From positions 1 to 64,000 of the IMG/VR virus record IMGVR_UViG_3300021976_000006: 64,000 nt of DNA; one strand, given 5' to 3'. The notes beneath the pieces were generated by a model that was not told the origin of the DNA, ran no database searches, and saw only the letters and a list, made by a program, of their open reading frames with translations. Shown here piece by piece: positions 38,309 to 47,300 of the stretch; the stretch's first letter is position 1, and each line of letters opens with the position of its first letter. The position numbers and the translations under genes were made by a program. The DNA comes from a virus.

Positions 38309-38498
38309 TATTTTTACTTTTTAATTCTGAAAATATACTATCCAGTTTTTCTACACGATCAGCTATAGGATCTATATTTATTGAGTCTTCTGTTACAACT
38401 ACATGAATTTTTCTTTCAGGAATACCCTCAGCTTTATTACTGAGAGTTGTTCCTGATAAAACTATGGTCATAAATATTAATATACATGCATATTTCAT
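38292..38498 (-). CDS. Small secreted or membrane-anchored protein in lysis cassette, 68 aa
   Basis: N-terminal hydrophobic leader (YACILIFMTIVLSGTTLS) followed by a short polar part with a predicted coiled coil near the end (DRVEKLDSIFSELKSK). Its start is adjacent to the stop of the 101-aa membrane protein and its end overlaps the spanin gene. It could be a secreted lysis regulator, or an anti-holin if the leader is not cleaved. No specific family recognised. Confidence 0.6.
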   Translation of the reverse strand: MKYACILIFMTIVLSGTTLSNKAEGIPERKIHVVVTEDSINIDPIADRVEKLDSIFSELKSKNNDKAK

Positions 38499-38803
38499 TA
38501 TTTTTTGTCCTTTTTAATATCTTTAATAGTTTGACTTGCATTATTTATTAATGTATCTAATCTAGGTAACTGATTATTAACCCTATTTTGAGTTTCTTCC
38601 ATCTTTTCTACTAATTTATCTTGAGAGGCTTTTATTTCAGAAATCATTGCTTTATTTAACTCTCTTTCAGTATTTCTACCATCTATAAATAAATATCCGG
38701 TAGTAAAAGTAGTCACTATACACCACATTACTAATGTTTGTTTACCTACGAGATCAGCTAACTTCGTTAAAGCAGTTACTTTCTCTTCTACATTTTCTAG
38801 CAT
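38498..38803 (-). CDS. Holin-like or spanin-like membrane protein, 101 aa
   Basis: One transmembrane helix near residues 24-41 (LVMWCIVTTFTTGYLFI), a short N-terminus and a long C-terminal coiled coil (ERELNKAMISEIKASQDKL onward) with basic end. Size and place directly after the endolysin gene suggest a single-span holin; the periplasmic-type coiled coil also fits an inner-membrane spanin. Since a u-spanin is encoded downstream, holin is the more economical reading, but not proven. Confidence 0.55.
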   Translation of the reverse strand: MLENVEEKVTALTKLADLVGKQTLVMWCIVTTFTTGYLFIDGRNTERELNKAMISEIKASQDKLVEKMEETQNRVNNQLPRLDTLINNASQTIKDIKKDKK

Positions 38804-38837
38804 TCATAATTATATTTTTTGGGTTTAAAAATATTTG

Positions 38838-39305
38838 TTATATTAAGACATAACCATCTTTATCTACTTTACCTGCATTATATAATGCTAATAATTGTTT
38901 AACTGTATATCCAAAACTCATTTCAAAATGAGGATAATCTTTTATACTATTAAAATCTCCACCCCATTTAAATCCATATTTCTTAAATACTTCTACTACC
39001 TTTAACCAATTCTTATCTACTTTCCAATCTATTTTACCATTAATTTGATTAGCAAAATCAATTGCCATTGCATAATTATGATATGAAGATCCGCCTTTAG
39101 CATTAGTTACTATTGATCCAGGTTTGGTTCTACCTTGAGCATATAAAGCATCTGATCTTTCAAATGATCTTAATGTTTCAGTAATAAATGGGTGAACACC
39201 AATAGGCGTTACTTTTACTGCTTCTCTATAAGCTGCTATTGCTTTATCTCTTAACTTAGGATGTAACTTTTGAAGTCTTCCTATTGATATTAAATCTTCT
39301 GCCAT
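38838..39305 (-). CDS. Endolysin: M15-family L-alanyl-D-glutamate-type peptidase
   Basis: A 155-aa peptidase. The VanY/M15C signature is clear: LRSFERSDALYAQGRTKPG (45-63), the SxHxxxxAxD motif SYHNYAMAID (His76 and Asp83 as zinc ligands), and WGGDF...DYPHFE (His126 as third ligand). It cuts peptide stems of peptidoglycan at the end of infection. No signal peptide, so it depends on a holin, consistent with the membrane protein gene 34 bases downstream. Confidence 0.92.
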   Translation of the reverse strand: MAEDLISIGRLQKLHPKLRDKAIAAYREAVKVTPIGVHPFITETLRSFERSDALYAQGRTKPGSIVTNAKGGSSYHNYAMAIDFANQINGKIDWKVDKNWLKVVEVFKKYGFKWGGDFNSIKDYPHFEMSFGYTVKQLLALYNAGKVDKDGYVLI

Positions 39306-39316
39306 TTTTATAATTT

Positions 39317-41761
39317 TTAAACTGCTAATGTAAATGTTTTCTTAGACCAAACTGCTGTAGCCTCTCTCCGGTATTCTTCAAGTAACGCTCTAAAAGATAT
39401 GACTGTACCTATTGGATAAGATGCTACTGGATAATTAGTATTCAGATATGCTAATGTAACAGTTGGAGGACCAAACTCTATAGGAACAAACTTCATTGGA
39501 TTGTAATCAGATGTAATGATAGGAATCCAGCCGGTATTATCTGCATTAGTAGCCTTAAACCAGAATGATGAAGAACCTGTACTAACTTTTCTTTGGTATG
39601 TAGATCCCTGTAATGCTGTTATAACTCCGTTAGGATCTGCGGCTGTACCAGCAAAATTAAACCCAACTTTAGCCCCACTTACAAATACAGGCGGATCATT
39701 GGTTATTGCTAAAGCAGTACCAGTTACTAATCCTGTTGATGAGTTTAGCCAAATAGTATTTGTCAAAGGATAGATACGTTCTATGAAATATTGAACACCT
39801 ACAGCCGTTGCGACAAGGACGTAATCACCAACATTTAAGTCAACAACACTTGACATACCTGTTATGATTCTGCTTCCAGTAGTAACATTTCCTGTTACAG
39901 CTATTGCATGCGCAGTACCCGCCCTAGAACAGTTATAGATTAAATCATCTCCTGATGATGGCAGTCTAGAAAACAATAACTGACCCACATCATATGTTCC
40001 AGATGTTGGGGGTAATGTTGATACTCTTTTTAGACCGTCAGAATATATCTTATTAGAATACGCACTGCTACTTTTAGCTTCGTTCTCTAATGAAAGTACC
40101 TGAAACGATTTTAATCTGGTAAAACCAGATGGACTTCCTATCAATAACAAAATACTCTTAACCTCTGGTTTAACAGAGAAGTAAACCGGAACTATACTAG
40201 GGGTAGGAGTGCCTGTTAAATAACAACCGCCATAATTTGTTGAATAGGCAAACGTTTGAACACCTTGATTATATTCTACAGAAGTATCTAACATACTAGT
40301 TGTACTTGAAGTTATCTCTTCTCCAAAATCATCAAAAAACTTGACTCCGATTTGTCCAGCACTTCCTGATAATCCACTTCTTATGACAGCAAATTTATGT
40401 CCTGTATCAGTAGTTAGTCTGACAGCAAAAGCATTTCTTTTAAGTTCAACATATTGACCATTGCCTTTATTTAGAAGTACAGCATCTACATCACCGACAA
40501 TAGGACTGATAGGTGCTGCAACTCCTGTAGTAAAATCAGCAAATAACATCCCACTACAAGTGATTTGATTGTTAGCATACCTAACAGATTTCTCACCTAA
40601 ATTACCAGAATCGTAAATGGTTCTACCAAATTGAGCTTCTGCATATAGATTCTGGGAGCTTATATATCTATTCTGTTTAGTCTCACTATTATCTTGTAAA
40701 GCATTAGCCTCTCTTGCTCTTTGCCTGTCAAAAGTATAAGCTACTTCAATAACGTTATTTCTTGAGTCATTATTTATAATAAATGCAGGACCCGGCGGAC
40801 TCGTATTAACCATGGATGAATTACCTTCATTTCTACAGTTTAATATCTTAGAGTCAAAGGCCCTATCCATCACAACGGCCTGAGAGAATCCAGGAGCAGA
40901 TGTTTGCCAACTTAGTTCAAACGAGGGGCTATAGTAGATATTATCATCTCCATACATCCTTACGCCAACCCGAGTCTGTCCAGGTAAATACCCTGTAGTA
41001 GTGGTAAATCTTCCTCCGTAGAATTTATTCTCATTACACCATCCTATATTTTCACCGTCACTTATAGTATCTTGATATACTCCATACTTATTTGAGTTGA
41101 TAAACTGTAAATATACCTTGTTATAGGCAAATCCAGCCTTATCCCCCATACAAACAAGCCCTTTGTAAAACCCATCTATTTTCTCAATATAGACATCACA
41201 AGTATCTAGGTTTGTAAGTCTTATGCCTTCATATGCTGTATTATCCCATGATGTTAAAGTTCTTGTAGCTCTTATATTGAGTTTCAAAACGTTATTCCTG
41301 CTTGCCACATCAGGAGTTCCATACGATAATGCAGTTCTATCCTGAGTCCCAGCATAGAACAACTGACCCTTCATTTCAACATTAATGTTATCTTTAATAT
41401 TAAGCGTATCTGTTATTCTAAAGATATAACCAGTAGGGAATAGTAAAGTTGACACCCTTGAATTGGGATTACTACCTAATAAATAAGCGACATCAGAAGC
41501 TCTTTGTAATGCAGCAGTATCATCTGCAATGTTATCTCCAACTGCACCAAATAATCGTACATCAATAGTATCAGAATAATTTAATTTAAAATATTCTATT
41601 CCTAATTTTCTATATATAGGAGTAGTTAATCCAATAAATGCATCATCTATAGGAGTAACATTATCAGGTTGTAATGTAACTTTAGTATAAGTAGAAACTT
41701 CTTTTGTCTTACTATTAATTATATTTGTTAGAGTATCACCTACTCTTATATATTCTGCCAT
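39317..41761 (-). CDS. Tailspike with pectate-lyase-like beta-helix, 814 aa
   Basis: Residues about 1-65 form an anchor related to that of the next tailspike; then DVRLFGAVGDNIADDTAALQRA (near 66-87) is the standard opening of a phage pectate-lyase-fold depolymerase. The long beta-helix follows, and a C-terminal tip domain (YQRKVSTGSSSFWFKA and on) may trimerise or bind host surface. Expected role: recognise and possibly cleave capsular or other surface glycans. By eye the gene is less AT-rich than its neighbours, a sign of recent exchange. Confidence 0.8.
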   Translation of the reverse strand: MAEYIRVGDTLTNIINSKTKEVSTYTKVTLQPDNVTPIDDAFIGLTTPIYRKLGIEYFKLNYSDTIDVRLFGAVGDNIADDTAALQRASDVAYLLGSNPNSRVSTLLFPTGYIFRITDTLNIKDNINVEMKGQLFYAGTQDRTALSYGTPDVASRNNVLKLNIRATRTLTSWDNTAYEGIRLTNLDTCDVYIEKIDGFYKGLVCMGDKAGFAYNKVYLQFINSNKYGVYQDTISDGENIGWCNENKFYGGRFTTTTGYLPGQTRVGVRMYGDDNIYYSPSFELSWQTSAPGFSQAVVMDRAFDSKILNCRNEGNSSMVNTSPPGPAFIINNDSRNNVIEVAYTFDRQRAREANALQDNSETKQNRYISSQNLYAEAQFGRTIYDSGNLGEKSVRYANNQITCSGMLFADFTTGVAAPISPIVGDVDAVLLNKGNGQYVELKRNAFAVRLTTDTGHKFAVIRSGLSGSAGQIGVKFFDDFGEEITSSTTSMLDTSVEYNQGVQTFAYSTNYGGCYLTGTPTPSIVPVYFSVKPEVKSILLLIGSPSGFTRLKSFQVLSLENEAKSSSAYSNKIYSDGLKRVSTLPPTSGTYDVGQLLFSRLPSSGDDLIYNCSRAGTAHAIAVTGNVTTGSRIITGMSSVVDLNVGDYVLVATAVGVQYFIERIYPLTNTIWLNSSTGLVTGTALAITNDPPVFVSGAKVGFNFAGTAADPNGVITALQGSTYQRKVSTGSSSFWFKATNADNTGWIPIITSDYNPMKFVPIEFGPPTVTLAYLNTNYPVASYPIGTVISFRALLEEYRREATAVWSKKTFTLAV

Positions 41762-41772
41762 TTCTTATTTAT

Positions 41773-44001
41773 TTAAACTGTTGTTCCTGTTGCGTCTTTC
41801 CAAGCAGCACCCCACCACCAAATTGGTTTTTGAAGTGTGGTATCAGCATACTGTCTCCCTATGTCTGATGCTCCGTATGTTGGTCTTTGTGCGGTTGTCC
41901 CACTTACAATCATAGCGACCCTATCGTAACTTTGCCAAACACCAGAAGCATCTTGTACTTGTAACCACAAACTCCTTTTACTCACATCCCCAGCAGCGGC
42001 AGACATAAATAATTTAAATGAACCTCCTGTTGTCGCTTCTGCATTTGATCTATAATAAACACCACCACCAGAAGCAGCAGGGAAGTTAGTTGCACCTACA
42101 CCGGCTATAAAAGGCACTGATTTCGCTCCTGCACTTAAAGTTGTTCCAGGAACATTCGTGTTGCTATCTGTAATAGATATGTAAGCACCCCATATTTTCT
42201 CCCAACCTGTATTACCAATGAAAGCTCTTTTAATATATAAGCCATTACCGGATGTGGCATCATCTGTCCTCAACCACAATGATCCGGGAGTAGCTGTTAC
42301 AACGCTTTCTGGATCACCTGTACCACTTAATATTTTAGTATTACCATTTAGTGTAAATCCTGTTGTATTTAATGTAGCAGCATTTACATCACCTATAGAT
42401 ATTATATTACCAGTTTTATGATCAAATGTTATTGTAGCAACAGCAGTATTATCTGCTTTATATAATGTTGTTTTATATAATCCACTTGTATTAGTATTTC
42501 TACCAATAGATACTCCTCCTTCAGCAGTAGATATTGTAGGAGAATTTATAGATAGTATTGAAGTACTATTACCAGTTGCTGGATCATGTGTTACATCGAT
42601 AGGAATAACAGATATGTTATTCTCTTTAATCCCTCTATTTTGAGCAGCAGCACCTGAGTTTGTATAAGTTCTATTATTTAAATATGGGTTTGTCCTTGCT
42701 ACTATAATATCATTTTTAGCAGAATAACTACCTAAAGTATTTATAGGTCTATTCATTGACACTATTTTAGCTAGAGGATTAACTGTATTTGGAGTAAAGA
42801 AATTACCATCAAAATTAATATGTATCATTGCTGGAGTAAAAGCATTATATACAACATATGTATTATTTACTCCTGTAGGATCATAACTAGAGGTAATTTG
42901 ATTTTCTACAAATGTATTACCAGATATATTTATAACTAAACCAGCATCTACTGAAGGTATAGCTTCTATAATATGTACTTGTTCTGTAGTATATATAAAA
43001 TTCTCTTTAAGATTGAGAATACAATTTTGAGGAATATCCCCAGAATTACCTAGATTTCTAAATCTAATAAAGGCTTTAGTACCTGCTAAATCTTTACAAT
43101 TAAATTCTAAATATCCTCCTGTTATATTTAAGACTTTACATCTACCAATATACATCATATAAGATCCATTTAATTCAAAGTAGCAATTTCTAAAATTGAT
43201 AACTTCTCCTAATGATCCTGCATTGAATCCTATTCCTATATTTAGAGAGAATTGACAAGCATTAAATAATGCTCCATTTGCTAAAGTTTCCCCTACACAT
43301 AAAAATCCATTACTTGCTGCTCTTGAGAACATACATGATTCAAATACAGCATAATAAAAAGCGCCTGTTATTACTATATTATTTCTAAATGAAGTAACAG
43401 ATACATTTTCCATTCTACCACATACAAATTGATCGATAGTAATACCATCTATATCAGTTCTTAAAGTGGCATTATTAAGATAAATATTATGAAATGTAGA
43501 ATCAGCTTGTCCTGCTGGACATTGTATAGCTGTTGTATATACTATATCTTCCCCAACCCAATTAATTTTAACTAAACCATCAGCTTTACCAAAAGTAGAT
43601 CCTCTACGAGATAATCTTCCTTGACCTTGAAATTTAATTTGTTTATTACTTGTTATATTTAAAGTTTTAGATATATTATAAGTTCCTTGTGGAAATACTA
43701 AGGTTTTATTATTAATAGTATCAATGGCTTTTTGAATAGCATCTGTATCATCAGTAATACCATCTCCTTTAACACCAAACCATTTTACATTAATATCTAA
43801 ATCAAATATTCTTTTAAATACTTCAGTGCCATGTTCTACAGTTATCATCTGTCTGTAGATATATCCATCTAAAGTAATTCCTACTGGATTGGGAACTTTT
43901 ATAAGTTCTATTAACTCACCAGTAATAGAATCCAGTACATTAGATAATACTATATCTCCATTATTTTTAACTGTTCTAATAAATTGCTTTATTTCTGCCA
44001 T
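41773..44001 (-). CDS. Second tailspike with pectate-lyase-like beta-helix, 742 aa
   Basis: Paralogue in layout of the 814-aa spike: an N-terminal anchor, then VKWFGVKGDGITDDTDAIQKA (near 75-95) and FPQGTYNISKTL, the classic phage tailspike start. A beta-helix follows to about residue 440. The C-terminal 190 residues (after about 560) contain GSLWLRTDDATSGNGLYIK-type tip motifs and end in a Trp-rich stretch. That C-terminal part (41773 to about 42330) is visibly richer in G+C than the AT-rich rest, suggesting domain swapping. Likely host-surface glycan binding or cleavage. Confidence 0.8.
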   Translation of the reverse strand: MAEIKQFIRTVKNNGDIVLSNVLDSITGELIELIKVPNPVGITLDGYIYRQMITVEHGTEVFKRIFDLDINVKWFGVKGDGITDDTDAIQKAIDTINNKTLVFPQGTYNISKTLNITSNKQIKFQGQGRLSRRGSTFGKADGLVKINWVGEDIVYTTAIQCPAGQADSTFHNIYLNNATLRTDIDGITIDQFVCGRMENVSVTSFRNNIVITGAFYYAVFESCMFSRAASNGFLCVGETLANGALFNACQFSLNIGIGFNAGSLGEVINFRNCYFELNGSYMMYIGRCKVLNITGGYLEFNCKDLAGTKAFIRFRNLGNSGDIPQNCILNLKENFIYTTEQVHIIEAIPSVDAGLVINISGNTFVENQITSSYDPTGVNNTYVVYNAFTPAMIHINFDGNFFTPNTVNPLAKIVSMNRPINTLGSYSAKNDIIVARTNPYLNNRTYTNSGAAAQNRGIKENNISVIPIDVTHDPATGNSTSILSINSPTISTAEGGVSIGRNTNTSGLYKTTLYKADNTAVATITFDHKTGNIISIGDVNAATLNTTGFTLNGNTKILSGTGDPESVVTATPGSLWLRTDDATSGNGLYIKRAFIGNTGWEKIWGAYISITDSNTNVPGTTLSAGAKSVPFIAGVGATNFPAASGGGVYYRSNAEATTGGSFKLFMSAAAGDVSKRSLWLQVQDASGVWQSYDRVAMIVSGTTAQRPTYGASDIGRQYADTTLQKPIWWWGAAWKDATGTTV

Positions 44002-44003
44002 TC

Positions 44004-44177
44004 TTATATTGTAAATATATCATCAGATTCTTCAGGTACAAAAGAATCACCTTGTTCTCCTTGAGGACCTGGAACTGAATTAGTTATTGAAGTAGATAAG
44101 TTATTAACTATATTAGGAGCTATTAAGCTTCCACAAGTACAGTTACAACTTCCACATTTATTACATTTGTTAAACAT
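44004..44177 (-). CDS. Cys-rich collagen-like microprotein A, 57 aa
   Basis: A 57-codon frame directly before the second tailspike. The N-terminus packs five cysteines in eleven residues (CNKCGSCNCTC, 5-15). A linker is followed by short Gly-x-y collagen-type triplets (GPQGEQGD, near 37-44) and an acidic end ESDDIFTI. The same three-part plan occurs in the adjacent 53-aa protein, so both are real and related. A metal or disulfide knot joined to a collagen-like stretch suggests a small virion adaptor, perhaps trimeric. No known family recognised. Confidence 0.65.
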   Translation of the reverse strand: MFNKCNKCGSCNCTCGSLIAPNIVNNLSTSITNSVPGPQGEQGDSFVPEESDDIFTI

Positions 44178-44200
44178 TATTATTTTATTTAAAATTATAA

Positions 44201-44362
44201 CTATGCGTCGAACAAATCGTCGCTGAAAATAGGTGTAGGAACTTCTCCTGCTGGACCTGCTGGTCCTTCTTCACCCGGCATTGAAACTATATATTGCCTA
44301 GTTAAATTAATCTCCGCATTATAGTCACAACTACAATTATCTATATTACATTTTACACACAT
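44201..44362 (-). CDS. Cys-rich collagen-like microprotein B, 53 aa (paralogue of A)
   Basis: Starts with a TAATG overlap on the stop of the 86-aa gene. Layout mirrors its neighbour: four N-terminal cysteines (C2, C5, C10, C12 in MCVKCNIDNCSC), a short linker, Gly-x-y triplets GEEGPAGPAGE (30-40), and an acidic end FSDDLFDA. The shared ending DD(I/L)F and shared CxC elements indicate duplication. Co-transcribed with tailspike genes. Function unknown. Confidence 0.65.
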   Translation of the reverse strand: MCVKCNIDNCSCDYNAEINLTRQYIVSMPGEEGPAGPAGEVPTPIFSDDLFDA

Positions 44363-44622
44363 TATGATAGTTTATTAACTTGTTTAAAAATTGCTTGTAT
44401 AGCATTACTATTTAAATAATTAGTATATTGTAAGCTATTAAATTTATCTTGTTCCCAAGAACTTAAAGTCTTAGCATATAATAATAGTTCTTTGACTTTT
44501 AACTTACAACTATCCATACCAGATATTCTAGCTGTATAGTATTGTAAGATTTTATCATAAACTATTTTATCAGACTTAATCTTTAAATTATTGAATTCAT
44601 CTAGAGTTAGAGTATTAGCCAT
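44362..44622 (-). CDS. Hypothetical helical protein, 86 aa
   Basis: All-helical small protein (LDEFNNLKIKSDKIVYDKILQYY ... SLQYTNYLNSNAIQAIFKQ) with one cysteine. It begins one base after the stop of the 266-aa structural gene and its own stop overlaps the next start. It probably assembles with the neighbouring virion proteins, but no family is recognised. Confidence 0.6.
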   Translation of the reverse strand: MANTLTLDEFNNLKIKSDKIVYDKILQYYTARISGMDSCKLKVKELLLYAKTLSSWEQDKFNSLQYTNYLNSNAIQAIFKQVNKLS

Positions 44623-45423
44623 TTAGCATCCACAATTATAGTTACATGCTCTCTGAGCACTTACGATTAGTTCATTAGCCTTTACAAAGTCTCCATTATC
44701 AAATGCATACTGAGAAGCCCATTTAAGTAACTCTATTTCGAATAAAGTATTTACTACATCATTATTATCACAATCACAACTAGTAGCTAATTTACCTACT
44801 TTATTATATAAACAAGTTGTAGTAGATACATCAGTTATAAATTTAACATTAGCTTTATAAGATGGATAAAATAAATTAGTAGTATCTTGTAATTCTTCTA
44901 CTAAGTATAAAATAGTACCACCATTAGTATCTTTAGTTTTATCTATATCATAAGTCTTCTCATTAACTAATACACTATCGTATTGTAGATAAGTAGCTAA
45001 TCCAGTACCTGTAATAAAAGGATTACCAGTAGCAGCTATTACTCCTGTTTTAGCAGTAGTAAGTACACTATACATATTAAGATCAAATACTCCATCTTCA
45101 AATGGAATAAATATAGTTGTTTGTCCTAGACTAATAGAAGTAATTTCTATTTCAGTACCAGAAGTAATTTGATTAATTGTAGGAGTAATAAAGTATTCTG
45201 GATGTAGTATATCTGCTACTCTAACATAAGTTTGTTTAAATATATCAGTAGTACTATATTGACTTATTGAAAATATAATTTTATTTATATCTCCTACAGC
45301 AGTATTAGGAAAACCATATCCAGTGGGATTTGATACTGAATAAATTCCTGTAGTATCTTTAACTCTGATAATACCACCAGTTTTATCTATATCTACAAAA
45401 GAGACTTTTGTTTGTAATGCCAT
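44623..45423 (-). CDS. Virion-associated beta-rich protein with Cys-rich C-terminus, 266 aa
   Basis: First gene after the promoter at 45442-45473. The body (1-200) is beta-rich (RVKDTTGIYSVSNPTGYG, TEIEITSISLGQTTIFIPF). The last 60 residues are helical and contain a CDC pair and the terminal CNYNCGC. Cysteine clustering at the very C-terminus is repeated at the N-termini of the two microproteins encoded just downstream, so the three may share a metal site or disulfide network. Its place before the tailspikes suggests a tail or spike attachment protein. Confidence 0.55.
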   Translation of the reverse strand: MALQTKVSFVDIDKTGGIIRVKDTTGIYSVSNPTGYGFPNTAVGDINKIIFSISQYSTTDIFKQTYVRVADILHPEYFITPTINQITSGTEIEITSISLGQTTIFIPFEDGVFDLNMYSVLTTAKTGVIAATGNPFITGTGLATYLQYDSVLVNEKTYDIDKTKDTNGGTILYLVEELQDTTNLFYPSYKANVKFITDVSTTTCLYNKVGKLATSCDCDNNDVVNTLFEIELLKWASQYAFDNGDFVKANELIVSAQRACNYNCGC

Positions 45424-45441
45424 TATTTTTATTGTTATTTA

Positions 45442-45473
45442 CAAAGTTACTAATAATTAATTATATTTCCAAA
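45442..45473 (-). promoter_or_regulatory. Promoter of the Cys-rich/tailspike/lysis operon
   Basis: Minus strand: TTTG (45473-45470), 20 bases, TAACTTTG (45449-45442), a perfect consensus match, 18 bases before the ATG at 45423. The -7 element is identical to those of SSB and the cargo genes. Confidence 0.85.
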
Positions 45474-45479
45474 TATATT

Positions 45480-46484
45480 TTACGTTATGTTGAGTGTAGC
45501 TCCAGCATTTGTCGTAACTATTGACTTAACACTGTCTACTGGTAATATATAAGAAGAATATGTGTAAGGAGGACGATATAAAGAATTAGTATTACCTGCC
45601 ATAAAAATATCACCACAACTAACTAATTTAGTTGAACTCCATCCTGAGTTTTCTCCTGGAATAGGAGCTTCAGGAGTAGGATCAAAGTTATCTCTATATG
45701 GATTAAATACATTTTCCATAGAATTATTTTCTAATCGCATTCTACACCCACAATGACAAGCTATTGCATAACCGCCACTAGGTGCTTGAATATCCTGCAT
45801 AAAGTTATTAAATAAATGAACTTCTCCCCATAAAGTAGATGGGCCACGTTCCCATGTATCGTGATACCAATTACCATACAAAGTAGTTTTCAGATTAGCA
45901 CTGTCATCAATAACTGCACTAAATCCTATAAGATTTGGGATTGGGTTGTGGTGCATCCTATTCCATGAACAGGTTACATAGCTTGCTCTATTCCCAATAT
46001 CTAATAGTCCATCATAGAAATCATACCCACTATCCAAATCTGAATATAAGTTGCAATGATCTACCCATACATGATGAGCATCTTCTTTAATTATGATATT
46101 GGATAACCCCTGTATCTTACCAATGGTCATATTACGAATGATTACATTACTGTAGCCATACACCATCAAAGCAGCACCTTCCAGCACTGAACCAGTTACA
46201 CCTAATATAGTCTTGTTAGATTTAATATTGATGTATTCTGCACCATTACCATAAGCAATACCTCCTACCGGATCATATTTTATAATAATATGAAATGTTT
46301 CTGCAGCTTCACAAGCAGCTTTAAAATCTGCAAAATTAGTTGCTGTATACTCCTGAGTATCTGGATGATCTGCTCCACCAGTAGTAGTTCCATTTTCCAT
46401 AGCATAGCCAAATATGTTAAACATAGGAGAAGGAGCTGTTGAGCTCCCACTACTTGCTATACTACCATATAATCCCCTTATCAT
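45480..46484 (-). CDS. PL1-family pectate lyase (stand-alone, probable virion depolymerase)
   Basis: A 334-aa parallel beta-helix enzyme of the true pectate lyase family, not just a spike fold. Motifs: VWVDHCNL (139-146), YDGLLDIGN (157-165) with calcium-binding acid residues, VTCSWNRMHHN (170-180) and WERGPSTLWGEVHLFNN (211-227). Arg213 aligns with the catalytic Arg of PelC-type lyases; the second Arg usually found a few residues later is Leu. It has no signal peptide. It would cleave uronate-containing polysaccharide, either plant pectin-like capsule or host glycan. Acquired from a bacterium is possible. Confidence 0.85.
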   Translation of the reverse strand: MIRGLYGSIASSGSSTAPSPMFNIFGYAMENGTTTGGADHPDTQEYTATNFADFKAACEAAETFHIIIKYDPVGGIAYGNGAEYINIKSNKTILGVTGSVLEGAALMVYGYSNVIIRNMTIGKIQGLSNIIIKEDAHHVWVDHCNLYSDLDSGYDFYDGLLDIGNRASYVTCSWNRMHHNPIPNLIGFSAVIDDSANLKTTLYGNWYHDTWERGPSTLWGEVHLFNNFMQDIQAPSGGYAIACHCGCRMRLENNSMENVFNPYRDNFDPTPEAPIPGENSGWSSTKLVSCGDIFMAGNTNSLYRPPYTYSSYILPVDSVKSIVTTNAGATLNIT

Positions 46485-46488
46485 TATC

Positions 46489-47289
46489 TTAGACTGCTAA
46501 ATCACCCGATACTAACCAAACATCAGTTCCTGTTTTAATTAAAGTAGCAGTTGAAAATTGTACATTAGTTTTTAATTTACCTCCAGCTGAATTTAGTGTT
46601 ACTCCTCCAATTGGAGTTATTGTTACTTGACCAGCACCTAATTGGCTAACCATTATATTAGCTCCTATTGGAAAAGCTACTGTTGCATTAAGTGGTATTG
46701 TTAAAGTATTAGCACCAGCAACATTCATATTTATTAATTTCGTATTATCAGCTAATACTAATGTATAATTAGCTACCGGAGTATTAATAACTATGTTAAT
46801 ATCACTCTTACCATTTAACTGAGTTTGTATAGAACTAGTAACACCATCAACATAACTTAATTCTGTATTAGTTATTGTACCAATAGAAGTTGTTGCAGGT
46901 AATACTACAGTTCCTGTAAAGGTTGGTGAAGCAGAGTTTGCTTTTAAGCCTATTGCGGTGGCTTGTGCTGTACTAACTGGTTTAGCTGCATCAGATGTAT
47001 TATTAACAGATCCTAGTCCAACCATAGCAGCAGTAATACCAGTAACTGTACCAGTAAATGCTGGATTAGCTAATGGAGCTTTTAAATCCAATGCTGCTTG
47101 TATCTCTGGAGTAATACCTCCACTACCACCACCAATTGCTGGTAGACTATTAAAGGGAGTTTTACCATCAGCTATTTTAATTTTGGAAGTATCATTATAA
47201 AAGGTTATAACTGTATCTTTAGGAAATATTGTATTACCCGATACTGCTGATGCTTCTACTACTTCAATTACATTATATTTTTTTGCCAT
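46489..47289 (-). CDS. Fiber protein with KAPLANPxFTGTV repeats, 266 aa
   Basis: The N-terminal 50 residues (NVIEVVEASAVSGNTIFPKDT, KIADGKTPFNSLP) resemble the adaptor domain common at the base of phage fibers. Two copies of the fiber repeat follow: LKAPLANPAFTGTV (near 69-82) and LKANSASPTFTGTV, with linkers containing GLGSVNNTSDAAKPVSTAQ. The C-terminus is a short beta-rich tip. Such repeats form trimeric shafts; in crAss-like phages similar proteins occur as head or tail fibers. Which one this is cannot be told from sequence. Confidence 0.8.
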   Translation of the reverse strand: MAKKYNVIEVVEASAVSGNTIFPKDTVITFYNDTSKIKIADGKTPFNSLPAIGGGSGGITPEIQAALDLKAPLANPAFTGTVTGITAAMVGLGSVNNTSDAAKPVSTAQATAIGLKANSASPTFTGTVVLPATTSIGTITNTELSYVDGVTSSIQTQLNGKSDINIVINTPVANYTLVLADNTKLINMNVAGANTLTIPLNATVAFPIGANIMVSQLGAGQVTITPIGGVTLNSAGGKLKTNVQFSTATLIKTGTDVWLVSGDLAV

Positions 47290-47300
47290 TTATTTAAACT

